A DNA stretch of 34,246 bases, taken from assembly GCF_016802865.1 (NCBI RefSeq), contig NZ_JAEVHM010000046.1, forward strand, positions 1 to 34,246, given 5' to 3'. This document shows positions 8,802-17,564 of the stretch, one piece after another. This DNA is from Micromonospora parastrephiae (lineage in GTDB: Bacteria > Actinomycetota > Actinomycetes > Mycobacteriales > Micromonosporaceae). The translations under genes and the position numbers were made by a program. Below the pieces are notes generated by a model that was given only the letters and a program-made list of their open reading frames with translations, searched no databases and was not told the origin of the DNA. Each line of letters begins with the position of its first letter. Within the stretch, counting starts at the first letter, position 1.

Positions 8802-8928
8802 CCGACAACCCCTTCGAGGACGTTTCATGAGCGATGGGAGCAGTCCCCTGGGCGGTGCGCAATCAAACGTTCATCCCCCGGGAACGGATTGTCGTCACCT
8901 CTGTGATCACGCTGTTGCCCGGAAAGCG

Positions 8929-8954
8929 GTTAGCGCATGGTGGGGAATGGGAAC
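8929..8954 (+). promoter_or_regulatory. Possible SigB-like promoter of gpgS
   Basis: GTTA (8929-8932), 16 bases, GGGAAC (8949-8954), about 46 bases before the gpgS start. The -10 differs from GGGTAG at two places, so this is weak. The rest of the divergent gap (8802-8999) has no other clear promoter; on the minus strand a GTTT about 16 bases before a G-run is not convincing. Confidence 0.25.
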
Positions 8955-8999
8955 AATCAAACACGGTTTTTTTCCGCCCACGATTCGTAAGGGGTGCCA

Positions 9000-10016
9000 G
9001 TGCGGGATACGACATCGAGCGTGTCACCGGTGGTGGAGGCGTGGGCCACGTACCGGACCACTTCAGCGGCAGACTGGCCGGCACGTCGGCTGCTGCGCGC
9101 CAAGGGAGACAGTCGGGTCAGCGTGGTGCTGCCGGCTCGCAACGAGGAGGCCACGGTCGGCGCGATCGTGTCGACCATCCGGGAGCACCTGATGGACCGG
9201 GTGGCCCTGGTCGACGAGCTGATCGTGGTGGATTCGCGGTCGACCGACCGGACCGCGCAGGTGGCGCGGGCGGCCGGTGCGGAGGTGGTCAGCCAGGACG
9301 CGATGACCCGGGGCCTGCCCCGGCTCACCGGCAAGGGGGACGCGCTCTGGGCCGGCCTGGCCGCGGCCGAGGGGGACGTGGTGGCGTTCATCGACGCCGA
9401 CCTGCGGGAGTTCCGGCCGCACTTCGTCAGCGGGCTGCTCGGCCCGCTGTTGACCGATCCGTCGGTCGACTTCGTCAAGGGCTTCTACCACCGACCCCTG
9501 GTCGGTACCGCCAGCGTCGAACAGGACGGTGGTGGCCGGGTGACGGAGCTGATGGCCCGGCCGCTGCTCAACCTGTTCTGGCCGGAGCTGGCCGGCTTCG
9601 TGCAGCCGCTCGCCGGCGAGTACGCGGCCCGGCGCGACGTGCTCGCCCAGGTGCCGTTCGTCTCCGGGTACGGGGTCGAGACGGCGATGCTGATCGACCT
9701 GCTGGACCTGGTCGGTCTGGACGCGTTGGCGCAGGTCGACCTCGGTGAGCGCAAGCACCGCCACCAGGACACGGCGGCCCTCGGGCGGATGTCCGCGCAG
9801 ATCATGTTGACCGCGTGGTCCCGGTTGCAGCGGCGCGGCTGGGCGAGCCCGGGGATGGCGCCGGAGGCGCTGCTCACGCAGTTCCGCCGTGGTGGTTCGG
9901 ACACCCTGCCCAACCTCGACCGCGAGATCGTGGTCAGCGACGTGTCCATTGAGGAGCGCCCACCGCTGGCCGAGCTTCGCCACCGGGTGCCCCGCCGACG
10001 GGTCGCCGCGGCATGA
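9000..10016 (+). CDS. gpgS: Glucosyl-3-phosphoglycerate synthase
   Basis: A 338-aa GT81/GT2-like (GT-A fold) glycosyltransferase that in characterised actinobacterial homologues transfers glucose from a nucleotide sugar to 3-phosphoglycerate, the first step to glucosylglycerate and methylglucose polysaccharide. Visible are the N-terminal VSVVLPARNEEATVG, IVVDSRSTDRTAQVA, LTGKGDALWAGL, the metal-binding FIDADLREF and the acceptor-side segment FVSGYGVETAMLIDLL. The GTG at 9000 is preferred over the GTG at 8994 because AAGGGG ends 5 bases upstream of it. A GT4 gene follows after 19 bases and is likely co-transcribed. Confidence 0.87.
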   Translation: MRDTTSSVSPVVEAWATYRTTSAADWPARRLLRAKGDSRVSVVLPARNEEATVGAIVSTIREHLMDRVALVDELIVVDSRSTDRTAQVARAAGAEVVSQDAMTRGLPRLTGKGDALWAGLAAAEGDVVAFIDADLREFRPHFVSGLLGPLLTDPSVDFVKGFYHRPLVGTASVEQDGGGRVTELMARPLLNLFWPELAGFVQPLAGEYAARRDVLAQVPFVSGYGVETAMLIDLLDLVGLDALAQVDLGERKHRHQDTAALGRMSAQIMLTAWSRLQRRGWASPGMAPEALLTQFRRGGSDTLPNLDREIVVSDVSIEERPPLAELRHRVPRRRVAAA

Positions 10017-10035
10017 GCGCCAGGAAGGCCGTCCG

Positions 10036-11192
10036 ATGAGCCTCACCGTGCTGATGAACGCCGGTCCGTGGCTGTCCGTGCCACCGCCCGGCTACGGCGG
10101 CATCGAGAACGTGATCGCCACGCTGGTGCCGGAGCTGCGGCGACTCGGCGTACGGGTGGTGCTCGCCACGGTGGGCAGCAGCACCCTGCCGGTGGACGAC
10201 CGGATGTCGGTCTTCGGCGACGGGCAGTTCGCCGCGTTGCAGCGGCCGTACAACCAGGTCTGCGGGATCGCCCAGGCACACCTGGCCGGGGTGGTCCGGG
10301 AGCTGCACTCCCGCGACGACATCGACCTGGTGCACGACCACGTGGAGGCGGTCGGGTTGGCCACCCTCGCCGCGATGGGGCCGTCCGGTCCGCCGACCCT
10401 GCACACCCTGCACTGGGACCTGGCCAAACACCCGGCGCTGTACGGCAGCCTGGACGGCGGCGACCGGGTGCGGGTCAACGGCGTCTCGGCGTCCCAGCTG
10501 GCCCGTGCGCCGCTGGCGCTGCGGGAGCACTCGGTGGGGCACGTGCACCTGTCCACCCCGCTCGCCGTCGACGCGACCGGCGAGCCCGGCCGGAGAAGGG
10601 CGAGCACCTGCTGATCCTTGGCAGGATCAACCCGGGCAAGGGGCAGGACGTGGGCGCGCGACTCGCACACCGGGTCGGGTTTCCGCTGGTGTTGGCCGGC
10701 CCCGTCGGTCCGTACCATCGGCCGGCCGACCTGGCCGCGGCGGGCGACGAGGCCCGGCAGAACCCGGACGTGCGGTTCTTCCTCGACGAGGTGGCGCCGC
10801 ACGTCGACGGTGACCTGGTCCGCTGGATCGGGACGGTGGCCGGTCAGGAGCGCGACGACCTGCTGGCCAGCGCCCGTGCCTCGCTGTTCCCGCTGCGGTG
10901 GGAGGAGCCCGGGGGTACGGCGGTGGTCGAGTCGTTGGCCCTGGGCACGCCGGTGGTGGCGACCGCCCGGGGTTGCCTGCCGGAGCTGATCGAGCACGGC
11001 CGCACCGGGCTGCTGACCACCGACGAGGAGGAGCTGGCTGACCTCGTGCTGGCCTCCGAGCTCCTCGACCCCGACGAGTGCCGGCGGGTCGCCGCGCGGC
11101 GGTTCACCCCGGCGGTGATGGCACAGCGCTACGTCGAGCTGTACCAGCGGGTCCGCGAGCTGGCCGGCGCGCCGCGGCTGCAACCGGTCTGA
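10036..11192 (+). pseudogene. GT4 glycosyltransferase, frameshifted
   Basis: Start ATG at 10036 with AGGAAGG 7 bases upstream. The first frame reads an N-terminal GT-B domain (VLMNAGPWLSVPPPGYGGIENVIATL) to a TGA at 10614. The C-terminal domain continues in the next frame from about 10590: EKGEHLLILGRINPGKGQD, LAGPVG, then the nucleotide-sugar site LFPLRWEEPGGTAVVESLALGTPVVA to 11192. Adding one C in the GGCCGG near 10588-10592 (giving Gly-Pro-Glu-Lys) joins both parts into a normal 385-aa GT4 enzyme. I see no slippery heptamer. It is either a sequencing deletion or a real single-base loss. Its place after gpgS suggests it extends glucosylglycerate-type or other glycans; this is inference. 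Confidence 0.8.
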
Positions 11193-11197
11193 CCTGC

Positions 11198-11234
11198 CCC
11201 GTTGCCGCCGGCGTTTGCCGTCGGCGGCAACGGG
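11198..11234 (+). terminator. Hairpin after the GT4 gene
   Basis: A perfect 13-bp inverted repeat (CCCGTTGCCGCCG / CGGCGGCAACGGG), extendable by three more pairs including one G-T, with a five-base loop. There is no T-tract, as is common in high-GC genomes. The promoter of the next gene is embedded in its loop and 3' arm. Confidence 0.6.
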
Positions 11235-11237
11235 TAG
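11213..11237 (+). promoter_or_regulatory. SigB/SigF-type promoter of the DUF4383 gene
   Basis: GTTT (11213-11216), 15 bases, GGGTAG (11232-11237). The -10 ends 41 bases before the ATG at 11278. It overlaps the terminator-like hairpin 11198-11234. Confidence 0.65.
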
Positions 11238-11277
11238 CCGGCAGCCCGCACGCCCGCGGCGCAGCGAGGAGCTGGTG

Positions 11278-11736
11278 ATGGTCGGACCGATGGCGCACTC
11301 GCGGGCCCGAGCCAATCCGGCCGACGGCAAACCGCCGGTACGGCGCGCGGCGGCCACGGTGTCCGTGGTGTTCCTGCTGGTCGGCGTGCTCGGTTTCGTG
11401 CCGGGGATCACCAGCGGCACGGGCGACCTGCGGTTCGCCGGTCACGGCTCGGGCGCGTTCCTGTTCGGCGCCTTCCAGGTGTCGGTGCTGCACAACCTCG
11501 TCCACCTGCTCTTCGGGGTGGCCGGCCTGGCGCTGGCACGGACGGTCAGCGGCGCCCGGGCGTTCCTGATCGGCGGCGGTGCCGTCTACCTGGTGCTCTG
11601 GCTGTACGGGCTGGCGGTGGACCACGACACCGGCGCGAACGTGCTGCCGGTCAACGACGCCGACGGCTGGCTGCACCTCGGCCTCGGCGTCGGCATGATC
11701 GCGCTGGGCCTGCTGACCGGGCGGGTCCGACGGTGA
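11278..11736 (+). CDS. DUF4383 membrane protein
   Basis: A 152-aa protein with four hydrophobic segments (VSVVFLLVGVLGFVPG, LFGAFQVSVLHNLVHLLFGVAGLAL, FLIGGGAVYLVLWLYGL, LHLGLGVGMIALGLL). The HNLVHLLFGVAGL segment and the FVPGITS motif are typical of DUF4383, a small actinobacterial membrane family of unknown function. ATG at 11278 has GAGGAGC just upstream. It carries its own SigB-type promoter and lies in front of the STAS-HATPase gene, which also has its own. Confidence 0.85.
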   Translation: MVGPMAHSRARANPADGKPPVRRAAATVSVVFLLVGVLGFVPGITSGTGDLRFAGHGSGAFLFGAFQVSVLHNLVHLLFGVAGLALARTVSGARAFLIGGGAVYLVLWLYGLAVDHDTGANVLPVNDADGWLHLGLGVGMIALGLLTGRVRR

Positions 11737-11762
11737 CCTGCGCCGGCAGACCGGTTGGTCCG

Positions 11763-11788
11763 GTTTGACGCTGCGTGGCGTCGGGTAG
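11763..11788 (+). promoter_or_regulatory. SigB/SigF-type promoter of the STAS-HATPase gene
   Basis: GTTT (11763-11766), 16 bases, GGGTAG (11783-11788). The -10 ends 41 bases before the ATG at 11829, the same distance as at the DUF4383 and ctaD genes. Confidence 0.7.
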
Positions 11789-11828
11789 TTGGCAGGTCTC
11801 GACCCACCAGCGACCCGAGGGAGCCCCG

Positions 11829-12557
11829 ATGCCCAGCCGGATCACCTGCGAGGTGCGCGACACGGCACCGGTGGCGGTCGTTCGGCTCACCGGCGAACTG
11901 GACCTGCGCACGATGCGGTCGGTGCACCAGGCGCTGGACGTTGCGCTGGCCGCCCAGCCGGACGCGCTGGTGGTCGACCTCGCCGAGGTCACCGTCCGGG
12001 ACCGGCTGGCGCTGTCGGTCTTCGCCGCCACGGCCCGGCGGGCCGAGGAGTGGCCGGCCGTGCCGGTGGTGCTCTGCGCGCCGTCGCCGGCCGCGGCCCG
12101 CTGGTTGGCCGAGACGACGACGTGTCGGGTGGTTCCGGTGTTGCCGGACTGCGCGGAGGCGACCCGGGTGGCCGGGGAGACGAGCGCGCCCCGACTGCGG
12201 GCACGTTTGGAGCCGGTCGCCGGAGCCTGCCGGCGTGCCCGGGAGTTGGTCGTCGACGCGTGTGCGCGGTGGAACCTGCCCGACGCCGCCGGCCCGGCGG
12301 CGCTGGTGCTCAGCGAACTGGTCGGCAACGTGGTCCGCCACGCGGGGACGCCGATGCAGGTGACGGTGACCCTGCGCCGGCCGTACCTGCACCTGGCCGT
12401 GGTGGACGGCAGCCGGGCGGCGGTGGAGCCGGGCGGGGCGGACCTGCACGCCGAGGGTGGACGTGGGCTGCTGCTGGTCCGCGAGCTGACCCAGCGGTGG
12501 GGCAGCGTGCCGGCCGGTCAGGGCAAGGCCGTCTGGGCGATGCTGCCGGCGACCTGA
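11829..12557 (+). CDS. STAS and RsbW-like HATPase fusion regulator
   Basis: A 242-aa fusion of an anti-sigma-antagonist-like STAS domain (about 4-112: VAVVRLTGELDLRT, ALVVDLAEVTVRDRL) and an RsbW/SpoIIAB-type ATP-binding domain (about 130-240). In the ATPase part I see the N-box SELVGNVVRHA (162-172), a degenerate G1 box VVDGS and a G2-like GGRGLLLVREL. In SpoIIAA-type STAS domains the phospho-acceptor serine follows DS in DSSG; here the matching stretch is DRLA (58-61), so the acceptor is absent. In partner switching the kinase binds either a sigma factor or a STAS antagonist, so a tethered, unphosphorylatable STAS may alter the switch. ATG at 11829 has GAGGGA upstream. Likely partner: the sigma-STAS protein at 14747-15888. 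Confidence 0.85.
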   Translation: MPSRITCEVRDTAPVAVVRLTGELDLRTMRSVHQALDVALAAQPDALVVDLAEVTVRDRLALSVFAATARRAEEWPAVPVVLCAPSPAAARWLAETTTCRVVPVLPDCAEATRVAGETSAPRLRARLEPVAGACRRARELVVDACARWNLPDAAGPAALVLSELVGNVVRHAGTPMQVTVTLRRPYLHLAVVDGSRAAVEPGGADLHAEGGRGLLLVRELTQRWGSVPAGQGKAVWAMLPAT

Positions 12558-12615
12558 GCCTTCGAGGTGCTTGCGCCGGTACCAGCGATCTGACCGAAAT
12601 TACCGCTCTCGCCTG

Positions 12616-12640
12616 GTTTTATGGTCAGAGGGCCGGGTAG
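12616..12640 (+). promoter_or_regulatory. SigB/SigF-type promoter of ctaD
   Basis: GTTT (12616-12619), 15 bases, GGGTAG (12635-12640). The -10 ends 41 bases before the ctaD ATG at 12681. Confidence 0.7.
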
Positions 12641-12680
12641 GCACGCCCGTCCTTTTGTCGTCACGACGGGGTGAGCAGCC

Positions 12681-14678
12681 ATGCCCGAGCGGGTAACCAC
12701 GGAACCCAGTCGCGATCGAGGTCCGGCGATCCTGGCGCCGGCACGTTTCGGGGGCTTCCCCGGACCGCTACGCGCGCCGGTCCCCGGCAACTCGTTGATC
12801 AGGTTCCTCGCCACCACCGACCACAAGCAGATCGGCCTGCTGTACCTGCTGACCTCCTTCGGGTTCTTCCTGCTGGCCGGGTTGGAGGCGATGCTGATCC
12901 GGGGTGAGCTGGCCCGACCGGGGCTGCAGTTCCTCTCCTCCGAGCAGTACAACCAGCTCTTCACCTCGCACGGCGCGGTGATGCTGCTGCTGTTCGCCAC
13001 CCCCGCCGCCTTCGGGTTCGGCAACTTCATCGTGCCGATCCAGATCGGCGCACCGGACGTGTCGTTCCCCCGCCTCAACGCCCTGGCCTACTGGCTGTAC
13101 CTGTTCGGCGGCCTGATGGTGGTCGGCGGGTTCCTCGCGCCGGGCGGCTCGGCGGACTTCGGCTGGACGGCGTACAGCCCGCTCAGCAGTTACGAGCACA
13201 GCCCCGGCGTGGGTGCGAACATGTGGGTGGTCGGTCTGGTCGTCTCCGGTCTGGGCACGATCCTCGGCGCGGTCAACCTGATCACCACGATCCTCACCCT
13301 GCGCGCGCCCGGCATGACCATGTTCCGGATGCCGATCTTCACCTGGAACATGCTGTTCACCAGCGTGCTGGTGATCCTGGTGTTCCCACTGCTGGCCGCC
13401 GCGCTGCTGGCGCTGTCGGCCGACCGGCTGCTCAACGCGCACGTCTTCGACCCGGCCACCGGCGGACCGATGCTCTGGCAGCACCTGTTCTGGTTCTTCG
13501 GCCACCCCGAGGTGTACATCATCGCGTTGCCGTTCTTCGGCATCATCACCGAGATCATTCCGGTGTTCGCCCGCAAGCCGCTCTTCGGCTACACCGGGAT
13601 CGTGCTGGCCACCATCGCGATCACCGTGCTGTCCATGACGGTCTGGGCGCACCACATGTTCGCCACCGGGCAGGTGCTGCTGCCGTTCTTCAGCATCCTC
13701 AGCTACCTGATCGCGGTGCCCACCGGCGTCAAGTTCTTCAACTGGATCGGCACCATGTGGAAGGGGCAGCTCACCTTCGAGACACCGATGCTGTTCGCCA
13801 TCGGCTTCCTGGTGACGTTCCTGCTCGGGGGCCTCACCGGGGTGCTGCTCGCCAGCCCGCCTGTCGACTTCCACACCCACGACACCTACTTCGTGGTGGC
13901 GCACTTCCACTACGTGGTGTTCGGCACCGTGGTCTTCGCGCTGTTCGGCGGCTACTACTTCTGGTGGCCGAAGATGACCGGGCGCCTGCTCGACGAGCGG
14001 CTCGGCAAGGCGCACTTCTGGACGATGTTCATCGGCTTCCACGGCACCTTCCTCGTGCACCACTGGCTGGGCAGCGAGGGCATGCCGCGCCGGTACGCCG
14101 ACTACCTGTCCACCGACGGCTTCACCACGCTGAACACCATCTCCAGCATCTTCGCCTTCATCCTCGGCCTGTCCACCCTGTTCTTCATCTACAACGCCTG
14201 GAAGTCCTGGCGCTACGGGGCGATCGTGACGGTGGACGACCCGTGGGGCTTCGGCAACTCGCTGGAGTGGGCCACGAGCTGCCCGCCGCCGCTGCGCAAC
14301 TTCGACCGGATGCCCCGGATCCGCTCGGAACGGCCGGCGTTCGACCTCAAGTACGGTCCGCTCGTCGCCGACCTCGGCCGGGACCTGCCGCAGCGCACCA
14401 CCAAGCCGCCACAGCACTTCGCCGAGGAGTTGCGCATGGAGCACCACACTCCCGAGTCGCCGGCCGCCGAGGGCGCGCACGGCGCCCGCGACGCGGTCGA
14501 CTACCAGCCGGCGCCGCGCTCCGGCGCCCGTCCGGTGGACGTGCCGGAGCCCGAGGGGGTACGCCGGCCGAGCTTCGAGCAGAGCGACTCGCCCAAGGAC
14601 AGCGAGGACGCGCCCAAGCCGCACGAGCGGTGGCGGCACCCGCACAGCGAGGGCGAGGGCGACCCCGAGGACCGCTGA
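12681..14678 (+). CDS. ctaD: Cytochrome c oxidase subunit I
   Basis: A 665-aa aa3-type oxidase catalytic subunit; it reduces oxygen to water and pumps protons in the cell membrane. All key residues are visible: low-spin haem His97 (TSHGAVM) and His410, haem a3 His408 (VAHFHYV), CuB ligands His275 with cross-linking Tyr279 (GHPEVY), His324 and His325 (WAHHMF), Glu277 and K-channel Lys351. There are about 12 membrane segments. The last about 90 residues are a polar acidic tail rich in Pro, Glu and His, longer than usual. No ctaC, ctaE or qcr genes are near, so it is an orphan and probably a second, stress-expressed copy; its promoter is SigB-type. ATG has GGGGTGAG upstream. Confidence 0.95.
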   Translation: MPERVTTEPSRDRGPAILAPARFGGFPGPLRAPVPGNSLIRFLATTDHKQIGLLYLLTSFGFFLLAGLEAMLIRGELARPGLQFLSSEQYNQLFTSHGAVMLLLFATPAAFGFGNFIVPIQIGAPDVSFPRLNALAYWLYLFGGLMVVGGFLAPGGSADFGWTAYSPLSSYEHSPGVGANMWVVGLVVSGLGTILGAVNLITTILTLRAPGMTMFRMPIFTWNMLFTSVLVILVFPLLAAALLALSADRLLNAHVFDPATGGPMLWQHLFWFFGHPEVYIIALPFFGIITEIIPVFARKPLFGYTGIVLATIAITVLSMTVWAHHMFATGQVLLPFFSILSYLIAVPTGVKFFNWIGTMWKGQLTFETPMLFAIGFLVTFLLGGLTGVLLASPPVDFHTHDTYFVVAHFHYVVFGTVVFALFGGYYFWWPKMTGRLLDERLGKAHFWTMFIGFHGTFLVHHWLGSEGMPRRYADYLSTDGFTTLNTISSIFAFILGLSTLFFIYNAWKSWRYGAIVTVDDPWGFGNSLEWATSCPPPLRNFDRMPRIRSERPAFDLKYGPLVADLGRDLPQRTTKPPQHFAEELRMEHHTPESPAAEGAHGARDAVDYQPAPRSGARPVDVPEPEGVRRPSFEQSDSPKDSEDAPKPHERWRHPHSEGEGDPEDR

Positions 14679-14693
14679 TCGGCGTACGCCGAA

Positions 14694-14727
14694 CGAGGGC
14701 CGACACCCCGGCGGGTGTCGGCCCTCG
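14694..14727. terminator. Bidirectional hairpin terminator between ctaD and the sigma gene
   Basis: A perfect 15-bp inverted repeat (arm CGAGGGCCGACACCC) with loop CGGC, 15 bases after the ctaD stop and 19 bases before the convergent sigma gene stop. No T-tract. Confidence 0.75.
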
Positions 14728-14746
14728 GCGCGTGTCGGCAGGTGCG

Positions 14747-15888
14747 TCAGTCCCGGGTGGGCGCCAGGCCGGCGGCGGTCAGCGAGCGGCGTACCGCGGG
14801 CTGGACCCGGGTCAGCCGCAGCGGCACCCCGGTCCGGGCCGCCGCGTCCCGACCGGCCATCAACGCAGCGATCCCGCCCGCGTCGAAGCCTCCCGCGCCG
14901 ACCAGGTCGACGACCACCTCGCTGGGCTGGCCGGTGACGGCCTCCAGCATGGCCCGACGCAGCTGGTCCGCGCCGTCGCGGTCGACCTCGCCGCCGACCT
15001 CCACCACCACCCGGTCGCCGTTCTGCTTCACCGAGATCCGGGTCTTGCCCGGGTCCGGTTCCGCGGCGCCGTTCTGCCACGGGGGCGGCGCGTCGGCGAG
15101 CATCGCCTGACGCAACCAGGTCAGCGCCCGCGACAGCAGCCGGGACACGTGCATCTGCGAGATGCCGAACCGGGCGGCGATCTCCGCCTGGGTCTGGTTG
15201 CCGTAGAAGCGCATGGCCAGGATGCGTCGCTCGCGCCAGGGCAGTCGGTGCAGCAGGCCGCTCACCGTCACCCGGTCGTCGACCGATTCCAGCGCGTTGT
15301 CCGACTCGCCGACCAGGTCACCGAACTCCGCCGAGCTCTCCCCGCCCACCGGCGCGTTGAGCGAGCCGGACTGTAGCCGGCCGCCGACTCCAGCGCGGCG
15401 AGAATCTCCTCCTCCGGCGTCTCCAACCGGGCCGACAGCTCGGCCACCGACGGCGCCCGGGACAACTCGCTGGTCAGCGCGGCGGTGGCCTGACCCACCT
15501 CGAGGATCAGGTCGCGCAGCCGGCGGGGCACGTGCACGCCCCAGGTGCGATCCCGGAAGTGCCGCTTGATCTCGCCGACGATGGTGATCGCGGCGTACGC
15601 GGTGAAGGAACCCCGTTCCGGGTCATAGCGGTCGACGGCGTTGACCAGCCCCAGGCGGGCCACCTGCTCCAGATCCTCCAGTGGCTCGCCGCGCCCCCGG
15701 TAGCGGCGGGCGAGCCGGCCGGCGAACGGCAGCGCGAAGCGGACCAGGTCGTCCCGTGCCTCCTGCCGACGCTCCGGCGGCAGCCCCTCGATCCGGGCCG
15801 CGTACGCCAGCGCCGCCGCGTCGAGGTCCTCGAGACCTCGCTCGGTGGGTGGTGGTGTGGTCGTGGTCGTGCTCGTCTGTCCGAACAT
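14747..15888 (-). pseudogene. SigB/F/G-family sigma factor fused to a STAS domain, frameshifted
   Basis: The ATG at 15888 has AGGGAGG upstream. The first frame gives sigma region 2 (about 50-120: EDLEQVARLGLVNAVDRYDPERG, FTAYAAITIVGEIKRHFRD) and region 3 (about 125-170). At about 15360-15370 the frame is lost. The next frame continues NALESVDDRVTVSGLLHRLP and region 4 (ERRILAMRFYGNQTQAEIAARFGISQMHVSRLLSRAL). One extra C in the GGCTCG there restores a 380-aa protein. After region 4 comes a STAS domain of about 95 aa (VVVEVGGEVDRDGADQL, VVVDLVGAGGFDAGGIAAL). The acceptor position reads DAGG instead of DSSG, so it cannot be phosphorylated in the usual way. A sigma factor carrying an antagonist domain is unusual. 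It is the likely reader of the GTTT/GGGTAG promoters in this window. Own-promoter signals are weak (GTTT 14 bases before GGGACC). Confidence 0.82.
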
Positions 15889-16112
15889 CCGCGCCTCCCT
15901 CAGGAAGGTCCCCCGCCCGGATCGGGAAACCGGTCGTGCGCGTGGTCGAGCCACGCACCGGGCCGGAAAAGGTGGGTCAGTGACTGGGATGCCAGCGGGC
16001 GACAACGCCTGCACGCAACGCGATCAGGGCGTCGCAGCCAGCGATGTTCCCGCTCCGTAGGTACTCAATCACGGGACCCCGGGTTCGCGAGGATGTTTCG
16101 GCGTCCTCCGCC

Positions 16113-17552
16113 TCAGGAGACCAACAACCCCTGGTGGCGGCCGCTGTCGCGGAGCGCGGCCAGGGCCTCGGTGGCCCTCAGAGGGGGCGGCACGGGCAGG
16201 TCGTACGGCTGGGAGCGGAGCACCTCCGTGGCCCGGCGGGTCGGTACCGAGGTGACCGGGTATCCGCGGGCGGAGGTGCGGTCCAACGCCCGACGACGCC
16301 GACCGAACCCGGCGACCGCCAGCCACTGCGGCAGGCCGGCCAGGGCCGGCGAGCGGACACCGGGCGGCTCGGGCAGGACGTCCACGGAGGTGAACGGCTC
16401 ACTGCCGGCCAGCCACCACTCGGCCTCGTCGACGCTGCGTCGGGTGGCGTTCTCACACCAGTACGGCACCAGCCCCGCCCGCACCACCTGCCACGGATCG
16501 AGCAGCCGGCCGCACTCCACCACCAATCGGTCACCGGTCTTGCCGGCGCCGCGCAGCCACCGCCGGTACAGGTCGGCCACCCCCGCGCTGAGCGCCGCCG
16601 GGCGGGGCACGAGCACCCGGTGCAGGGGGTGCTCGCGGCGGGCCGCCCAGTCCCGCGCCGACCCCTCGAAGCCCGAGTCGACGCCGTGCTCGGCGTAACC
16701 GGACGGCACGGACACCTGCGGTGGTTCCCACCGCGCGGCGTCCCCGCCGACGGAGCGCAGCACCTGCCGCAGCACGTGGCTGTCCGGGTGGAAGTCCACC
16801 GGGTCCAGTCCGCTGGCCGGGCAGCCGACCTGGAAGCTGTGCCTCGGGCCGTGCTCCAGCACCGGCCAGGTTCGCGCGTCGCGGACCAGCACGACCGGGG
16901 CGCCCGGAGCGAGCCGGTCGGCCAGGAACTGCCCGTACGCGGCCGGCAGGGCCTGCCAGGCGGCGGTCAGCGACACGGTCACCCCGGTCAGCGGTCCCCG
17001 GCTCGCCGGGCAGTGCACCTGACGCAGGTGCAGGTCGGCGTTGGCGGCGAGCAGCCGGGTGGCCAGTGCGGCGCCGTGCTCCAGCGCCTCCGCCGGACGG
17101 TCCACCGCGCCGTCGGTCCAGTGCGCGGTCATCTCGAAGCCGGCCGGGAGCCACGGCACGCCGAGAGCCACCGCGAGGTGCGCCGCCGCGCCGTGCGGCG
17201 AGCCGATCAGCACCCCGGGGTAGCGCCGACGGGGGTACTGGTCGACGAACCAGCGGGCGACCCGCCCGGCGTCCACCTCGTCGACCTGGGCGGCGGTGAG
17301 GGCGACCCGACCCGCGGCCCGGGTGACGGCGGCCCGGCGGACCGGCTCGGGTGTGCCGGGAAACCGCGACATCGGCCCGGCGTGTCCCAGGTCGGCGCAG
17401 TCCGTGCCGCGCAGCGCACGGGCGGTGGCGGCGACCAGCACCCGGGCGGCGCTGCCGACGGCCACGACCCGGTCGCCGGCCAGACCGGCGCCATCGGCCG
17501 TGAGCCCCTTGTGCACCTTGTGCACCGGCCCCACCTTGCCTCGTTCGCTCAC
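16113..17552 (-). CDS. Uncharacterised conserved-looking protein, 479 aa
   Basis: I do not recognise the family. The product is soluble-looking with no membrane segment or signal peptide. Features: a possible nucleotide or active-site segment VLIGSPHGAAAHLAVALGVPWLP in the first third, then a GFEMTAHWTDGAVDRPAEAL stretch, many conserved-type Trp and His residues and an Arg-rich C-terminal part. The GSPHGA turn resembles an alpha/beta-hydrolase elbow but does not fit GxSxG. The start is GTG at 17552 (or the GTG at 17555): codon use and sequence are protein-like from VSERGKVGPV onward, while the open frame upstream covers the CDGSH gene on the other strand and is low-complexity. A GTTT-N15-GGGAAG site lies directly upstream, so the transcript would be almost leaderless. 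Confidence 0.7.
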   Translation of the reverse strand: MSERGKVGPVHKVHKGLTADGAGLAGDRVVAVGSAARVLVAATARALRGTDCADLGHAGPMSRFPGTPEPVRRAAVTRAAGRVALTAAQVDEVDAGRVARWFVDQYPRRRYPGVLIGSPHGAAAHLAVALGVPWLPAGFEMTAHWTDGAVDRPAEALEHGAALATRLLAANADLHLRQVHCPASRGPLTGVTVSLTAAWQALPAAYGQFLADRLAPGAPVVLVRDARTWPVLEHGPRHSFQVGCPASGLDPVDFHPDSHVLRQVLRSVGGDAARWEPPQVSVPSGYAEHGVDSGFEGSARDWAARREHPLHRVLVPRPAALSAGVADLYRRWLRGAGKTGDRLVVECGRLLDPWQVVRAGLVPYWCENATRRSVDEAEWWLAGSEPFTSVDVLPEPPGVRSPALAGLPQWLAVAGFGRRRRALDRTSARGYPVTSVPTRRATEVLRSQPYDLPVPPPLRATEALAALRDSGRHQGLLVS

Positions 17553-17564
17553 CACGCGGCCCGG

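Noticed and set aside
10560..10614. Programmed ribosomal frameshift in the GT4 gene
   Set aside because: No slippery heptamer or downstream structure is evident, and two other genes show the same single-C loss.
12768..15080. Long minus-strand open frame opposite ctaD
   Set aside because: Low-complexity Arg/Glu/Gly protein across a gene with every oxidase ligand conserved; a shadow frame.
15907..15930. Autoregulatory SigB-type promoter of the sigma gene (GTTT-N14-GGGACC)
   Set aside because: The -10 deviates at several positions and the region is G-rich, so such a match is easy by chance.
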